64,000 nt of DNA, from contig NZ_KB899919.1 in assembly GCF_000378465.1 (NCBI RefSeq), forward strand, positions 84,131-148,130, given 5' to 3'. The notes beneath the pieces were generated by a model. The model was not told the origin of the DNA. It saw only the letters and a program-made list of their open reading frames with translations, and did not search any database. Both the position numbers and the translations under genes were made by a program. The stretch's first letter is position 1. Every line of letters starts with the position of its first letter. The DNA comes from Elioraea tepidiphila DSM 17972. Its GTDB lineage: Bacteria > Pseudomonadota > Alphaproteobacteria > Acetobacterales > Acetobacteraceae. Of this stretch, positions 1 to 10,233 are shown piece after piece.

Positions 1-681
1 GTTGGCCGGCGCCCGCCAGATCTCCATCGGGGTCGCCACCTGCTCGGCCCGGCCCTCGTGCATCACCACCAGCCGGTCGCCGAGCGTCATCGCCTCCACC
101 TGATCGTGGGTGACGAACAGGCTGGTGACCCCGAGCCGGCGCTGCAGCCGCTTGATCTCGGCGCGCATCTGCACGCGCAGCTTGGCGTCGAGGTTCGAGA
201 GCGGCTCGTCGAACAGGAACAGCTTCGGCTCGCGCACGATCGCGCGCCCCATCGCCACGCGCTGGCGCTGCCCGCCCGAGAGCTGGCGCGGCTTGCGCTC
301 CAGGAGCTGCCCGATGCCGAGCAGGTCCGCGGTCTGCTGAACACGCGCGCGGATCTCGGCCTTCGGCAGGCCACGGATCTTCAGCCCATAGGCCATGTTG
401 TCGAACACGCTCATGTGCGGGTAGAGCGCGTAGTTCTGGAACACCATCGCGATGTCGCGGTCCTTGGGCTCCAGCCGCGTCACGTCCGCGCCGGCGATGA
501 TCACGCGGCCCTCGGTCGCGGTCTCCAGGCCGGCGACGATGCGCAGCAGCGTCGATTTGCCGCAGCCCGAGGCGCCGACGATCACGATCATCTCGCCCTC
601 GGCGACCGCGAGGTCGATGCCGTGCAGCACATGCGTTGTGCCGAACGACTTGCGGATGCCCTGGAGTTCGAGCGTCGCCAT
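1..681 (-). CDS. ugpC: ABC transporter ATP-binding protein, UgpC/MalK type (partial, 3' end outside window)
   Basis: Cytoplasmic ATPase of a carbohydrate/glycerol-3-phosphate importer. The 227 visible residues show Walker [10 protein letters not shown] (36-44), signature LSGGQRQR (134-141), Walker B LFLFDEP with D158 E159, and the switch His in FVTHDQ. The C-terminal regulatory domain lies beyond base 1. The ATG at 681 lies just after the ugpE stop. It is the last visible gene of the leftward run ugpB-ugpA-ugpE-ugpC, so it energises the two permeases upstream. Family assignment is firm; the exact substrate (glycerol 3-phosphate or another polyol/sugar) is inferred from neighbours. Confidence 0.92.
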   Translation of the reverse strand, partial: MATLELQGIRKSFGTTHVLHGIDLAVAEGEMIVIVGASGCGKSTLLRIVAGLETATEGRVIIAGADVTRLEPKDRDIAMVFQNYALYPHMSVFDNMAYGLKIRGLPKAEIRARVQQTADLLGIGQLLERKPRQLSGGQRQRVAMGRAIVREPKLFLFDEPLSNLDAKLRVQMRAEIKRLQRRLGVTSLFVTHDQVEAMTLGDRLVVMHEGRAEQVATPMEIWRAPAN

Positions 682-689
682 GGCGTGCG

Positions 690-1595
690 TTACTTCTCCG
701 TCTCGACCAGGCCCTTGACGAACCAGCGCTGCATCAGGATCACCACCGCCACCGGCGGCAGCAGCGCCAGCACGGCGGTCGCCATCACCAGGTTCCAGTC
801 CGTGTCCGCCTCCGAGCCGATCATGCGCACGATGCCGATCACGATCGTCTCGACATCGCCCGAGGTGGTCACCAGCAGCGGCCACAGATACTGGTTCCAG
901 CCATAGACGAACAGGATCACGAACAGCGCGGCGATGTTCGTCACCGACAGCGGCAGCACCACGTCCTTGAAGAACCGCAGCGGCCCGGCACCGTCGATCT
1001 TCGCCGCCTCCACGAGCTCGTCCGGGATGGTCAGGAAGAACTGGCGGAACAGCAGCGTGGCGGTGGCCGAGGCGATCAGCGGAATGATCAGGCCGCCATA
1101 GGTGTTGATCATGCCGAGGTCCGAGACGACCTTGAAGGTCGGGAAGATGCGCACCTCGACCGGCAGCATCAGCGTGATGAAGATCGACCAGAACGCCACC
1201 ATCCGGCCGGGGAAGCTGAAGAACACCACGGCATAGGCGGAGGTGAGGGAGATCGCGATCTTCCCGACCGTGATCAGCAGCGCCATGATGAAGCTGTTCA
1301 CCATCATCAGCGCCACCGGCACGCGCGTGGTGCGCGCCGAGCCCTCGCCGAGCGCGGTCAGGTAGTTCTGGACCGCGTAGGGGCCCGGCAGCAGCGGCAC
1401 CTCGCCGCGCGCGATCGTGCCGACATCGTGGGTCGAGCCCATCAGCACGATCCAGATCGGCAGGGCGAACAGCACGACACCCAGGATCAGGATCGCATGG
1501 GTGACGATGTCGGTGCGCCGCCGCGCCGCCTCGGCCTTCATCGCCGCGCGCTCGGCGGCGGCGAGCCGCGTGGCGTCGATCGGACCGTGCATCAT
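690..1595 (-). CDS. ugpE: ABC transporter inner-membrane permease, UgpE type
   Basis: A 301-residue MalG/UgpE-family permease with about six membrane segments, the first around residues 33-55. The cytoplasmic EAA loop that docks the ATPase is visible as [20 protein letters not shown]. Two adjacent Met codons are possible starts (1595 or 1592). It follows ugpA after 13 bases and precedes ugpC, so it should form the permease heterodimer with UgpA. Length is close to normal for the family, and nothing looks broken. Confidence 0.9.
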   Translation of the reverse strand: MMHGPIDATRLAAAERAAMKAEAARRRTDIVTHAILILGVVLFALPIWIVLMGSTHDVGTIARGEVPLLPGPYAVQNYLTALGEGSARTTRVPVALMMVNSFIMALLITVGKIAISLTSAYAVVFFSFPGRMVAFWSIFITLMLPVEVRIFPTFKVVSDLGMINTYGGLIIPLIASATATLLFRQFFLTIPDELVEAAKIDGAGPLRFFKDVVLPLSVTNIAALFVILFVYGWNQYLWPLLVTTSGDVETIVIGIVRMIGSEADTDWNLVMATAVLALLPPVAVVILMQRWFVKGLVETEK

Positions 1596-1608
1596 CGCGC
1601 GCCCCGCA

Positions 1609-2490
1609 TCAGTAGTGCACCTTGCGCTCGATGTAGCGGAACTGGATCGCGGTGAGCAGGATCACTGTCAGCATCAGCACGACCGACTGTGCCGAGGACG
1701 AGCCGAGATCCAGGTTCACGCGGCCGTCGATGTAGGCCTTGTAGATCAGCGTCTCGGTCGCCTTGGCGGGGCCGCCCTTGGTGAGCGCATCGATCACGCC
1801 GAAGGTGCCGAAGAAGGCGAAGACGATGTTCACCACCAGCAGGAAGAAGGTGGTGGGCGAAAGCAGCGGGAAGATCACGGTCCAGAAGCGCCGCTGCGCC
1901 GAGGCGCCGTCGATCGCCGCCGCCTCCAGCACGCTCTTCGGGATCGACTGCAAGCCGGCGAGGAAGAACAGGAAGTTGTAGGGGATCTGGTTCCAGGCCG
2001 AGGCGACGATCACGACCAGCATGGCCTGGCCGCCGTTCAGCTTGTAGTCCCAGGCGATGCCGATCTCGCGCAGGAACCGGCCCAGCAGGCCGACCTGCGG
2101 GTGGAAGATGAAGATCCACAGCACGGCGGCGACGGCGGGCGCGATCGCATAGGGCCAGATCAGCAGGGTCTTGTAGACGCCCGCGCCGCGGATGTGCCGA
2201 TCCGCCAGCACCGCGAGCCCCAGCGCCACCGCCATCGAGACGAGCGTGACCCAGAACGAGAAGACCACCGTGTTCCAGGCCGAGGCGAGATAGAGGGGGT
2301 CCTGGAACAGCTCGACGAAGTTCTCGAGGCCGACGAAGGTGGTGCGGATGCCGAACGCGTCCTGGCGCAGGAAGCTGAACCAGATCGCCTGCCCGGCCGG
2401 CCAGAAGAAGAAGACGAAGGTGATCGCGAGCTGCGGCGCGAGCAGCAGATAGGGCAGGCCCTTGTCGTTGAAGATGACGCGCTTGCGCAT
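1609..2490 (-). CDS. ugpA: ABC transporter inner-membrane permease, UgpA type
   Basis: A 293-residue MalF/UgpA-family permease. The first membrane segment is around [18 protein letters not shown] (residues 16-33), followed by further hydrophobic segments. The EAA loop reads [20 protein letters not shown]. It lies between the binding-protein gene ugpB (72 bases upstream, a gap that could carry an mRNA-stability hairpin) and ugpE (13 bases downstream). It pairs with UgpE in the membrane channel. The substrate is inferred from family and gene order. Confidence 0.9.
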   Translation of the reverse strand: MRKRVIFNDKGLPYLLLAPQLAITFVFFFWPAGQAIWFSFLRQDAFGIRTTFVGLENFVELFQDPLYLASAWNTVVFSFWVTLVSMAVALGLAVLADRHIRGAGVYKTLLIWPYAIAPAVAAVLWIFIFHPQVGLLGRFLREIGIAWDYKLNGGQAMLVVIVASAWNQIPYNFLFFLAGLQSIPKSVLEAAAIDGASAQRRFWTVIFPLLSPTTFFLLVVNIVFAFFGTFGVIDALTKGGPAKATETLIYKAYIDGRVNLDLGSSSAQSVVLMLTVILLTAIQFRYIERKVHY

Positions 2491-2562
2491 CGGCCTCTCG
2501 TGCCGACGGGCCGCCCCCGCTCGGGGAGCGGCCCGCCCTGATCCCTCAGCCCGCCTGCCGCG

Positions 2563-3888
2563 TCACGAGCGGTTGGCGCGCTCGAACGCACGCAGCACGG
2601 CGTTGCCGCGCCGGTTCGCCGTCTCCATCGCCTGCGCCACGGTCTGCTGACCCTGGAACACCTTCTCCAGCTCCTCCTGGATGATGTTGCGGATCTCGAC
2701 CATGCCGCCGAGGCGGAAGCCCTGGCTGTTGGGCGTCGGCTGGGCGCGGGAGAGCTGGATGATCGCCGCGTCCGCGCCGGGGTTGCGCTCATAGTAGCCC
2801 TCGGCCTTGGACTTCTCGTAGGCGGCCAGGGTGAGCGGCACATACCCGGTCACCTGGTGCCACCACTGGTCCTCCTCGGGCCGGCTGATGAAGGCGTAGA
2901 ACGCCGCCACGGCCGCGTACTCGGCCGGCGTGCGGTTGCGCGCGGTGAGCGCCCACAGGCTGGCGCCGCCGATCACGCCGTTGCGCGGGCTCTGGATGAC
3001 GTCGTCGTGGTAGGGCAGCGGCACCGAGGCCCACTTGAACTTGGCGTCGCGCTCGATCTGGGCCCGTGCCGCCGAGGAGCCGAAGCTGATCGCGCACTCG
3101 CCCGACGGGAACAGGTTGCCGGCGGCGTTGTCGCGTCCGCCATAGCGGAACAGCCCGTCGCGCTGCAGGTCGGCGAGGAACTGCACGTGCTTGAGGAAGA
3201 AGGGATGCGTCAGGTTCATCTCCGCATCCATGCCCTCGAACCCGTTCGCCTTGGTGGCGAGGCCGACGTCGTGGATCGAGGACTGCTGCTCGAACATCAC
3301 CCAGGTCGGCCAGGTGGTCGTGCTCACGCAGGGCGTCGCGTTCGCGGCCTTCAGCTTCTCCGCCACCGCGCGGAACTCGCGCCAGGTGCGCGGCGGCTCG
3401 GTGACACCCGCCTTGGCGAGCGCGTCCATGTTCAGCCACATGATGGCCGAGGACGAGTTGTGCGGCATCGACACGAGCCGCCCCTGGGTGTCGCTGTAGT
3501 AGCCGCGTACGCCGGCGAGGTACTTGGCGGGGTCGATCGCGATCCCGGTCTCCTGGGAGAGCTGCCACACGGGCTTGATGGCCGGCCCGGCCGCCATCAT
3601 GGTCGCCGTGCCGACCTCGAACACCTGGGCGATGTGCGGCGGGTTGCCGGCCCGCCAGGCGGCGATCGCGCCGGTCATCACCTCGACGTAGCTGCCGCGG
3701 AATGTGGCGTTCACGGTGTAGCGGTCCTGGCTCGCGTTGAAGCGCTGGACCTGCTCCTGAACGCGCTCCCCGAGCGCGCCGCCGAGGCCGTACCAGAACT
3801 GGATCTCGGTGCGCTGCTGCGCCTCCGCCGGCGCGGTTGTGACGGCCAGCGCCAGGGCGGCGCCGGCGAGAAGGATCCTGCGATGCAT
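2563..3888 (-). CDS. ugpB: Extracellular solute-binding protein, UgpB type
   Basis: A 441-residue family 1 extracellular binding protein, the periplasmic receptor of the ugp importer. The chosen ATG at 3888 gives a Sec leader (MHRRILLAGAALALAVTTAP, cleavage after AEA) and has a GGGAGAG ribosome site. The in-frame start 48 bases further upstream would bury the leader. The mature domain (FWYGLGGALGE near residue 33) is typical of UgpB-like proteins. It is the first gene of the leftward operon, so its promoter lies in 3889-4068. Confidence 0.9.
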   Translation of the reverse strand: MHRRILLAGAALALAVTTAPAEAQQRTEIQFWYGLGGALGERVQEQVQRFNASQDRYTVNATFRGSYVEVMTGAIAAWRAGNPPHIAQVFEVGTATMMAAGPAIKPVWQLSQETGIAIDPAKYLAGVRGYYSDTQGRLVSMPHNSSSAIMWLNMDALAKAGVTEPPRTWREFRAVAEKLKAANATPCVSTTTWPTWVMFEQQSSIHDVGLATKANGFEGMDAEMNLTHPFFLKHVQFLADLQRDGLFRYGGRDNAAGNLFPSGECAISFGSSAARAQIERDAKFKWASVPLPYHDDVIQSPRNGVIGGASLWALTARNRTPAEYAAVAAFYAFISRPEEDQWWHQVTGYVPLTLAAYEKSKAEGYYERNPGADAAIIQLSRAQPTPNSQGFRLGGMVEIRNIIQEELEKVFQGQQTVAQAMETANRRGNAVLRAFERANRS

Positions 3889-3941
3889 GATTGGGTCTCT
3901 CCCGTGTCGTGGCCTCGCGGCGTTTAGCCGCTCCATGTTAC

Positions 3942-3952
3942 GTCACGGTGAC
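3942..3952. promoter_or_regulatory. Perfect 11-base dyad upstream of ugpB
   Basis: The sequence GTCAC-G-GTGAC is a perfect inverted repeat in the 180-base gap between ugpB (leftward) and apt (rightward), 54 bases before the ugpB start. Its position fits an operator for the transporter operon. No regulator gene is adjacent, so the binding protein is unknown and chance is possible. Confidence 0.25.
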
Positions 3953-4068
3953 ACTGAGATGAAGCTTCCGCGTCGCGCCCGTCTCGGGCGCGTTGCTCCC
4001 GCAGCCCGCCGTCCCGTAAGCTGCAGCGCAACAGGACCACTGCGGCACCAGGGGAAGGCCGGCACTGC

Positions 4069-4584
4069 ATGGACATCAAGGACCACATCCGCGGCATCCC
4101 CGATTTCCCCAAGCCCGGTATCCTGTTCTACGACATCTCCACCCTGCTCGCGCATGCCGATGCCTGGCAGGTGGCGATGGGACGGATGGCGCGGCTGGTG
4201 CGCCGCCACCAGCCCGACCTGATCGCCGGTGTCGAGAGCCGGGGGTTCCTGGTCGCCGCCCCGCTGGCGCTCAAGCTCGGCTGCGGCTTCATCATGCTGC
4301 GCAAGAAGGGCAAGCTGCCGGGCCCGACGGTCGGGCATGACTACGCCCTCGAATACGGCACGGACCGGATCGAGGCGCAGGCCGACGCCGTGAAACCGGG
4401 CGACCGGGTGGTGGTGGTGGATGACCTGCTCGCCACCGGCGGCACGATGGCGGCCGGGATCACGCTGTTGCGCCGGCTCGGCGCCGAGGTGCCGGGGGCG
4501 GCGGCCCTGATCGAACTCACCTTCCTGAACGGAAGGGCGAAGCTCGATGTCCCGTTCGACGCGCTCGTCGCCTACGACCGCTGA
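4069..4584 (+). CDS. apt: Adenine phosphoribosyltransferase
   Basis: Salvages adenine to AMP using PRPP in the cytoplasm. The 171-residue protein has the normal family length. It carries the APT N-terminus ([18 protein letters not shown], 8-25) and the PRPP-binding loop [14 protein letters not shown] (114-127). The ATG at 4069 is preceded by AGGGGAAGG at a suitable distance. Its 3' end overlaps the start of the LOV histidine kinase by 38 bases in another frame, which suggests co-transcription though the two functions are unrelated. Confidence 0.95.
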   Translation: MDIKDHIRGIPDFPKPGILFYDISTLLAHADAWQVAMGRMARLVRRHQPDLIAGVESRGFLVAAPLALKLGCGFIMLRKKGKLPGPTVGHDYALEYGTDRIEAQADAVKPGDRVVVVDDLLATGGTMAAGITLLRRLGAEVPGAAALIELTFLNGRAKLDVPFDALVAYDR

Positions 4585-6562
4585 GGCCTGGCCCCAGGCA
4601 AGCAGCGCGGGCAATGCCGCGCTGCCGGATTTCGATCCGCGGGCGGCCGGCGTGCTCGCCGCTGCCGTCGCCGCCGCGCCCACCGGCGTGACGATCGCCG
4701 ACCCGTCGCGCCCCGACTGTCCGATCGTTTTCCTCAACCCCGCCTTCTCGGCGATCACCGGCTACCGGGCCGAGGAGGTGCTGGGGCGCAACTGCCGCTT
4801 CCTCCAGGGGCGCGACACCGACCCCAAGGCGGTGGCGCGGGTGCGCCGTGCGATCGCCGCGGCCAGGCCCGTCACCGTCGAGATGGTGAACTACCGCCGC
4901 GACGGCACCCGGTTCTGGAACGAACTCCGCATCACCCCGGTGCCGGGCCCCGATGGGCGCCCCGCCCTGTTCCTTGGCATCCAGCACGACGTCACCGCGC
5001 GCAAGCGCGCCGAACTCGCCCTTGAGCGCGCCAAGCGCGCAGCCGAGCGGGCGAACCAGACCAAGTCCGACTTCCTCGCCACCATGAGCCACGAGATCCG
5101 CACGCCGATGAACGGCGTGATGGGCACGGTCGCGCTGCTGCTGGAGACGGAACTCACCGCCGAGCAGCGCGCCTATGCCGACACCGCGCGGCGCTGCGGC
5201 CAGGACCTGCTGGCGATCGTCAACGACATCCTCGACATCTCGCGCATCGAGTCCGGCATGCTGCGCATCGAATCCGTGCCGTTCCGCATCGCCGACGTGG
5301 TGCTCGGCGTGCTCGACCTGTTCGGCGCCACCGCCGCCGAGAAGGGCATCGGCCTTGCCGCCGCGATCGCGCCCGAGGTGCCCGACACGGTCGAAGGCGA
5401 TCCGCACCGGCTGCGCCAGGTGCTGCTCAACCTGGTCGACAACGCGGTGAAGTTCACCGCGATCGGCGGCGTGACGGTGCGGATCGAGCGCGCCTCGGCC
5501 GAACCCCTGGCCCTGAGCTTCGCCGTCACCGACACCGGCATCGGCATCCCGGCGGCGGCGCAGAAGCGGCTGTTCGTGCGCTTCGCCCAGGCCGATGCCT
5601 CGATCAGCCGTCGCTTCGGCGGCTCGGGTCTCGGGCTGACGATCTGCCGCCAGCTCGTCGCGCTCATGGGGGGCGAGCTCGCGCTCGAAAGCGAGGCCGG
5701 GCGCGGAACGACCTTCTCCTTCATCCTGCCCGTCCGCCCGGTCGCGGGTGCGGGCAGCGCACCCGCGCGGCTCGTGCCCTCGGCCGCCGTCGCACCCGCC
5801 CCACGCGGCGTGCGCGGGCGGGTGCTGCTCGCCGAGGACAGCCGCTCGAACCAGCTTGTCGCCGCGGCGATCCTGCGCCGTGCCGGCTTCGCGGTCGATG
5901 TCGCGGCCGACGGCGAGGAGGCCGTGGAGCGCGCGGCGGCGCGGCGCTACGACCTGATCCTGATGGACGTGCAGATGCCGAAGCTCGACGGCTTCGGCGC
6001 GACCGCGCGCATCCGCGCCCTGCCGCCGCCAGCCGGCACCGTGCCGATCATCGCGCTGACCGCCTCGGTGCGCCCCGAGGATCGCGACCGGTGCTTCGAG
6101 GCCGGCATGACCGGCTACGTCGCCAAGCCGATCGACCTGATCGCGCTGCTCGGCGCGGTCGATCAGGCGCTCGCCGGACGGCGCGCGGGGCGGCGCGGCG
6201 CGGAGCCCGCAGGGGAACTGCCGCTGGTCGATCGCGCCACGCTCGACGAGCTGCGCGGTGCGGTCGAGCCCGGGCGGCTGCCGCAGCTCATCGCCGTGTT
6301 CGTCGAGGAGACCGAGGCGCGACTCGCCGAGCTCGAGGCCGCGCATGCGGCCGGGGACGTGGCCGCGATCGGCCGGCTCGCCCATGTGCTCAAGAGTGCC
6401 GCCGGCACCTTCGGCGCGGCAGCCCTCGCGCGCGCGGCCACGCTGCTCGAGGAGACCTGCCGCGACGGCACGGCCGAGCGCGTCGCATGCCTCGCGACCG
6501 AGCTGGTCGCGCTCGGCCGGCGCACCCTCGAGGCGCTGGTCGAGCCTGCGTCCGCCGGCTGA
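4547..6562 (+). CDS. LOV-domain hybrid sensor histidine kinase (LOV-HisKA-HATPase-REC-Hpt)
   Basis: A 671-residue cytoplasmic phosphorelay protein. An N-terminal PAS/LOV domain (about 33-152) has the flavin-adduct motif GRNCRFLQG with Cys83, the hallmark of blue-light photoreceptors. HisKA follows with H182 in [11 protein letters not shown]. HATPase has the N box (NLVDNAVKF, about 295-303), G1 DTGIGIP (329-335) and G2 FGGSGLGL (357-364). The receiver domain has LLAEDS, phospho-acceptor D474 and K527. The Hpt domain has H613 in [13 protein letters not shown]. No hydrophobic segment is seen. Four relay modules in one chain imply an intramolecular His-Asp-His path to an unlinked regulator. The start at 4547 lies inside apt with GGAAGG 10 bases upstream. 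Confidence 0.9.
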   Translation: MSRSTRSSPTTAEAWPQASSAGNAALPDFDPRAAGVLAAAVAAAPTGVTIADPSRPDCPIVFLNPAFSAITGYRAEEVLGRNCRFLQGRDTDPKAVARVRRAIAAARPVTVEMVNYRRDGTRFWNELRITPVPGPDGRPALFLGIQHDVTARKRAELALERAKRAAERANQTKSDFLATMSHEIRTPMNGVMGTVALLLETELTAEQRAYADTARRCGQDLLAIVNDILDISRIESGMLRIESVPFRIADVVLGVLDLFGATAAEKGIGLAAAIAPEVPDTVEGDPHRLRQVLLNLVDNAVKFTAIGGVTVRIERASAEPLALSFAVTDTGIGIPAAAQKRLFVRFAQADASISRRFGGSGLGLTICRQLVALMGGELALESEAGRGTTFSFILPVRPVAGAGSAPARLVPSAAVAPAPRGVRGRVLLAEDSRSNQLVAAAILRRAGFAVDVAADGEEAVERAAARRYDLILMDVQMPKLDGFGATARIRALPPPAGTVPIIALTASVRPEDRDRCFEAGMTGYVAKPIDLIALLGAVDQALAGRRAGRRGAEPAGELPLVDRATLDELRGAVEPGRLPQLIAVFVEETEARLAELEAAHAAGDVAAIGRLAHVLKSAAGTFGAAALARAATLLEETCRDGTAERVACLATELVALGRRTLEALVEPASAG

Positions 6563-6568
6563 CGCGCG

Positions 6569-7498
6569 TCAGTCGAGCGTCAGGTTCGCCGCCCGGATCA
6601 CCTCGCCGAAGCGCGCGTACTGATCCCGGTTGAATTCGGCGAACTCGGCGGCATTGCGCACCACGATCGGGATCTGTACCCGCGCGAGCCCCGCGCGCAC
6701 CTCGGCGTTCGCCATCGTCTGAAGGCAGGCGCGTTCGAAGCGCGCGACGAGCGCCGGCGCCATCCCGGCCGGCCCGTAGATGCCGGTCCAGATGGAATAG
6801 ACGAGATCGTAGCCGAGTTCGCGCATGGTCGGCGTCTCGGCGAAGTCAGGGCTGCGGTTCTCGTTGAAGATGGCGATGGCATGCAGGTCGTACTGGCGGA
6901 TCAGGTTGCTCTGGTCGTTGAACAGCGTCACCGAGCCCTCGGCGAAGCCCTGCATCACCTGGCCAGAGCCGCGATAGGGGATGTGGTTCATGCTGATCCC
7001 CGCCAGCCGCTCGAACGCCACCATCGAGATGTGCGGGATCGTTCCGGGACCCGTCGAGGCATAGGGGAAGGCGCCCGGCTGGGTCTTCGCCTTGGCGATC
7101 ACGTCCTGCACCGTCTTCAGCCCCGAGGTCTTCGGCGTCATCATGATCAGCGGGCTGTCGAGCACCTGGCAGATCGGCGTGAAGTCGGCCGGCGTGTAGC
7201 CGACATTCCGGCGCAGTTGCGGCTGGATCATCATCGGCCCGACCGGCGTGATCAGGATCGTCCTGCCGTCGGGCCGGGCGCGCGCGACCTCGGCCGTGCC
7301 GATCGTTCCCGCGGCACCGGTGACGTTCTTGATGATCACCGGTTCGCCCAGCGCCTCGGCGAGTGCCGGCTGCATGATGCGGCCGCTGATGTCGGTCGCC
7401 CCGCCGGCGGGCCAGGCGATCACCATGGTCACCTGCGCCGCCGCTGGCGCAGCGAGCAGCGCTGCCGCGAGCGTGGCAGCGAACAGACGTCCCGGCAT
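6569..7498 (-). CDS. Tripartite tricarboxylate transporter substrate-binding protein (Bug/TctC family)
   Basis: A 309-residue periplasmic receptor. The leader MPGRLFAATLAAALLAAPAA ends near AAAQ, and the Bug-family start VTMVIAWPAGGATDISGR follows, the usual ligand-contact segment. The ATG at 7498 has a GGAGGAG site. Frames open far upstream are not used. No TctA/TctB membrane subunits are adjacent, as is common for the many orphan Bug proteins of this group, so the partner transporter and ligand (a carboxylate) are unknown. It is divergent from the ThDP-enzyme operon and may feed it. Confidence 0.88.
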   Translation of the reverse strand: MPGRLFAATLAAALLAAPAAAQVTMVIAWPAGGATDISGRIMQPALAEALGEPVIIKNVTGAAGTIGTAEVARARPDGRTILITPVGPMMIQPQLRRNVGYTPADFTPICQVLDSPLIMMTPKTSGLKTVQDVIAKAKTQPGAFPYASTGPGTIPHISMVAFERLAGISMNHIPYRGSGQVMQGFAEGSVTLFNDQSNLIRQYDLHAIAIFNENRSPDFAETPTMRELGYDLVYSIWTGIYGPAGMAPALVARFERACLQTMANAEVRAGLARVQIPIVVRNAAEFAEFNRDQYARFGEVIRAANLTLD

Positions 7499-7621
7499 GG
7501 CGGGTCTCCTCCCATGTGTCGTTGGCATGACGCTAGCCGCGCACACGGCCGCGACGCAACCGAGCTCCCTTGCCCGCCATGCCCCGCCGTGGAACACAGG
7601 CGGCAGGGAAAGGGAGACGCC

Positions 7622-9295
7622 ATGACCGCACCCGCCGGCGCGAGCGTGATCGCGCAGATGCTCGCCGGCTACGGCGTCACCCATGTGTTCTTCGTCGATG
7701 CCGTGCTGCGCCGCACCCTGATCGAGCTGGAGGCGCTCGGCGTCAGGCGCGTGCTCGCGCACAGCGAGAAGGCGGCCGTGTACATGGCCGACGGCTACGC
7801 CCGCGCCTCCGGCCGAGTGGGCGTGTGCTTCGCGCAGAGCGTCGGCGCGGCCAATCTCGCCGCCGGGCTGCAGGATGCGTATCTGCATCGCGCGCCGATC
7901 GTGGCGCTGACCGGCCGCAAGGCCGCGCAATCGCGCAACGCCTACCAGGAGATCGCGCACGGCCCGCTGTTCGCCGCCGTCACCTCGTTCGCCGAGCGGG
8001 TCGATGCGCCCGACGATCTGCCGCGCCTCTTGCGTCAGGCCTTCCGCGCCGCCACCGGCCCCACACCGCGCCCGGTGCATCTCGACCTGCTCGGGCTCCA
8101 GGCCGAGGGGATCGAGGTGCCGGAGATCGCCGCGGACGCCTCCGTCGAGCCGCGCCACGGCGCGGTGCCGGCCTATCGCGCCCCGCCCGATCCGGCCGAT
8201 CTCGCCCCCGCCGCGTCCGTGCTCGCCGCGGGGCAGCGCGTCGCCATCGTCGCCGGCGCGGGGGCGACGCTTTCGGGCGCGGAAGAGGCGCTGCTTCGGC
8301 TCGCGCGCATCCTCGCCGCCCCGGTCGCGACCAGCCTCGGCGCGCGCGGCATCATCGATACGCGCGATCCGCTCTCGGTCGGGACCGTCGGCAGCTACGG
8401 CGCGCCGCCGGCGAACGAGATCGTGCACGCGGCCGACTGCGTGCTGGTGGTCGGCAGCCATCTCGGCGATCAGCCGACGCTCGATTGGCGCGTGCCCGCG
8501 CCCGGCACGCGCATCGTGCAGATCGATGCCGATCCGGCCGAGATCGGCCGCAACTACCCGAACACGCTGCCGCTGCCGGCCGATCCGCGCGCCGCGCTGG
8601 AGGCGCTCGCCGAGATGTTCGCGGGAACGCCGCGCGACGCCGGCTTCGCGCGCTGGGCCGCCGAGCGTGTCGCCACCTGGCGCGCGGCGATGGCGCCGCA
8701 CGTCGCCTCCGATGCCATGCCGATCCGCCCCGACCGGCTCTGTGCCGAGATCACCGAGGCGCTGCCCAAGGACGCGATCCTGGTCGCCGATACCGGCTAC
8801 TCGGGGATCTGGACTGCAACCTGCATCGACCTCGCCCCACCACAGACCTATCTGCGCGCGGCCGGCTCGCTCGGCTGGTCGTTCCCGGCGGCGATCGGCG
8901 CCAAATGCGCCTGCCCCGACCGCCCGGTTCTGTGCTTCTCCGGCGACGGCGCGATCTACTACCACCTGCCCGAGCTCGAAACCGCGCGCCGGCTCGGCCG
9001 GCCGCTCGTGCTGGTGATCAACAACAACTCGGGCTTCGGCCAGGGCCTGCCGAATGTGCGTCGGCTCCAGGGCAACCGGCCCGGCCATTTCGAGGAGATC
9101 ATCCGCTTCGGCCCGACCGATTTCGCGCGCGTGGCCGAGGCCTTCGGCGTGCGCGGCATCCGCGTCGAGGACCCCGCCGCGATCGCGCCGGCGCTCTGCG
9201 ATGCGCTCGCCCATCCCGGCCCGGTCGTCGTCGATGTCGCCACCGACATCGAGACGCGCGCGCCCGAACCCTGGATCCCGGAGGAGCAACGATGA
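7622..9295 (+). CDS. Thiamine-diphosphate-dependent enzyme, acetolactate synthase/decarboxylase family
   Basis: A 557-residue ThDP enzyme with the usual three domains. The catalytic Glu is E49 (AHSEKAAVYMADGYARA). The ThDP/Mg motif begins GDGAIYYHLPE near 441 and ends in NNNSGFGQG near 470. AAGGGAG precedes the ATG. It overlaps the following dehydrogenase by four bases (ATGA) and so shares an operon with it and the SDR. The absence of a small regulatory subunit and the company of redox enzymes favour a 2-oxoacid decarboxylase, carboligase or C-C lyase over true acetolactate synthase. The substrate is not deducible. Confidence 0.85.
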   Translation: MTAPAGASVIAQMLAGYGVTHVFFVDAVLRRTLIELEALGVRRVLAHSEKAAVYMADGYARASGRVGVCFAQSVGAANLAAGLQDAYLHRAPIVALTGRKAAQSRNAYQEIAHGPLFAAVTSFAERVDAPDDLPRLLRQAFRAATGPTPRPVHLDLLGLQAEGIEVPEIAADASVEPRHGAVPAYRAPPDPADLAPAASVLAAGQRVAIVAGAGATLSGAEEALLRLARILAAPVATSLGARGIIDTRDPLSVGTVGSYGAPPANEIVHAADCVLVVGSHLGDQPTLDWRVPAPGTRIVQIDADPAEIGRNYPNTLPLPADPRAALEALAEMFAGTPRDAGFARWAAERVATWRAAMAPHVASDAMPIRPDRLCAEITEALPKDAILVADTGYSGIWTATCIDLAPPQTYLRAAGSLGWSFPAAIGAKCACPDRPVLCFSGDGAIYYHLPELETARRLGRPLVLVINNNSGFGQGLPNVRRLQGNRPGHFEEIIRFGPTDFARVAEAFGVRGIRVEDPAAIAPALCDALAHPGPVVVDVATDIETRAPEPWIPEEQR

Positions 9296-10233
9296 TGCGG
9301 GTCGCGATCCTTGGCGCCGGCCTGATGGGCCACGCGCTCGCGCTTGTGCACGCGCTCGGCGGCTGCCGCGTGCGGCTGACCGACACCCATGCCCCCACAC
9401 TCGAACGCGCGCCGGGGCTGATCGCGGCGGCGCTGGCGACGCTGCGCGAGGCCGGCGAGACCGACCGTGACGCGGCCTGGCTCGGCACGGTGATCACCAC
9501 CCACGCCGATCTCGCCGAGACCGTCGCCGATGCCGAGCTGATCGTCGAGGCGATCACCGAGGATGCCGAGGCCAAGCGCGCGCTCTACGCCGCTCTCGAC
9601 CCGCATGCACCGCGCGATGCGATCCTCGCCTCCAACACCTCCTATCTCGATCCGTTCCCGCTGATCCCCGAGCAGCGCCAGCACCGCGCGGCCATCGCAC
9701 ACTGGTACACGCCCCCGTATCTGGTCGATCTCGTGGACGTGGTCGGGGGACCGCGCTGCGACCCGGAGGTGCCGATCCGGCTCCGCGACCTCTATGCCGG
9801 CATGGGCAAGCATCCGATCGTGCTGCGCAAGTTCGTGCCCGGCTACATCGCCAACCGCATCCAGGCGGTGATGGCGATGGAGCTCTACACGCTGCTCGAT
9901 GAAGGGGTGGCGGACGCAGCCGAGATCGACGCCGCGATCGTGCACGGACTGTCGCTCCGCCTGCCGCTGCTCGGCCACTTCATGAAGGCCGACTTCACCG
10001 GCCTGCCGCTGGTGCAGAAGGCGCTCGCCGCGCGCATGGTGCCCCCACCCCCGCCGATCACCCGCAGCGCCGCACTCGACACGCTGATCGCCGAGGGCGC
10101 CTCGGGCGTGATGGCGGGCCGCGGCTTCTACGACTACGGCGGCGAGAGCCCCGCTACCCTGTTCGAGGAGCGCGACCGCCGCCTGATCGCGCTCAAGCGG
10201 GCGCTGACGCAGATCGGGAGCATGATCCGATGA
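9292..10233 (+). CDS. 3-hydroxyacyl-CoA dehydrogenase family protein
   Basis: A 313-residue NAD(P)-dependent dehydrogenase. The Rossmann motif GAGLMG is at about 8-13, and the C-terminal helical half (FVPGYIANRIQAVMAMELYTLLDEG) is the dimerisation/substrate domain of the family. GGAGGAG precedes the ATG, which overlaps the ThDP-enzyme stop (ATGA). The family also includes hydroxy-acid dehydrogenases such as L-gulonate 3-dehydrogenase. Context does not settle the substrate. Confidence 0.85.
   Translation: MMRVAILGAGLMGHALALVHALGGCRVRLTDTHAPTLERAPGLIAAALATLREAGETDRDAAWLGTVITTHADLAETVADAELIVEAITEDAEAKRALYAALDPHAPRDAILASNTSYLDPFPLIPEQRQHRAAIAHWYTPPYLVDLVDVVGGPRCDPEVPIRLRDLYAGMGKHPIVLRKFVPGYIANRIQAVMAMELYTLLDEGVADAAEIDAAIVHGLSLRLPLLGHFMKADFTGLPLVQKALAARMVPPPPPITRSAALDTLIAEGASGVMAGRGFYDYGGESPATLFEERDRRLIALKRALTQIGSMIR

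Noticed and set aside
636..2541. Rightward frames over ugpE and ugpA
   Set aside because: Composition is rich in His, Gln, Arg and Asp without any domain; they mirror the real leftward permeases.
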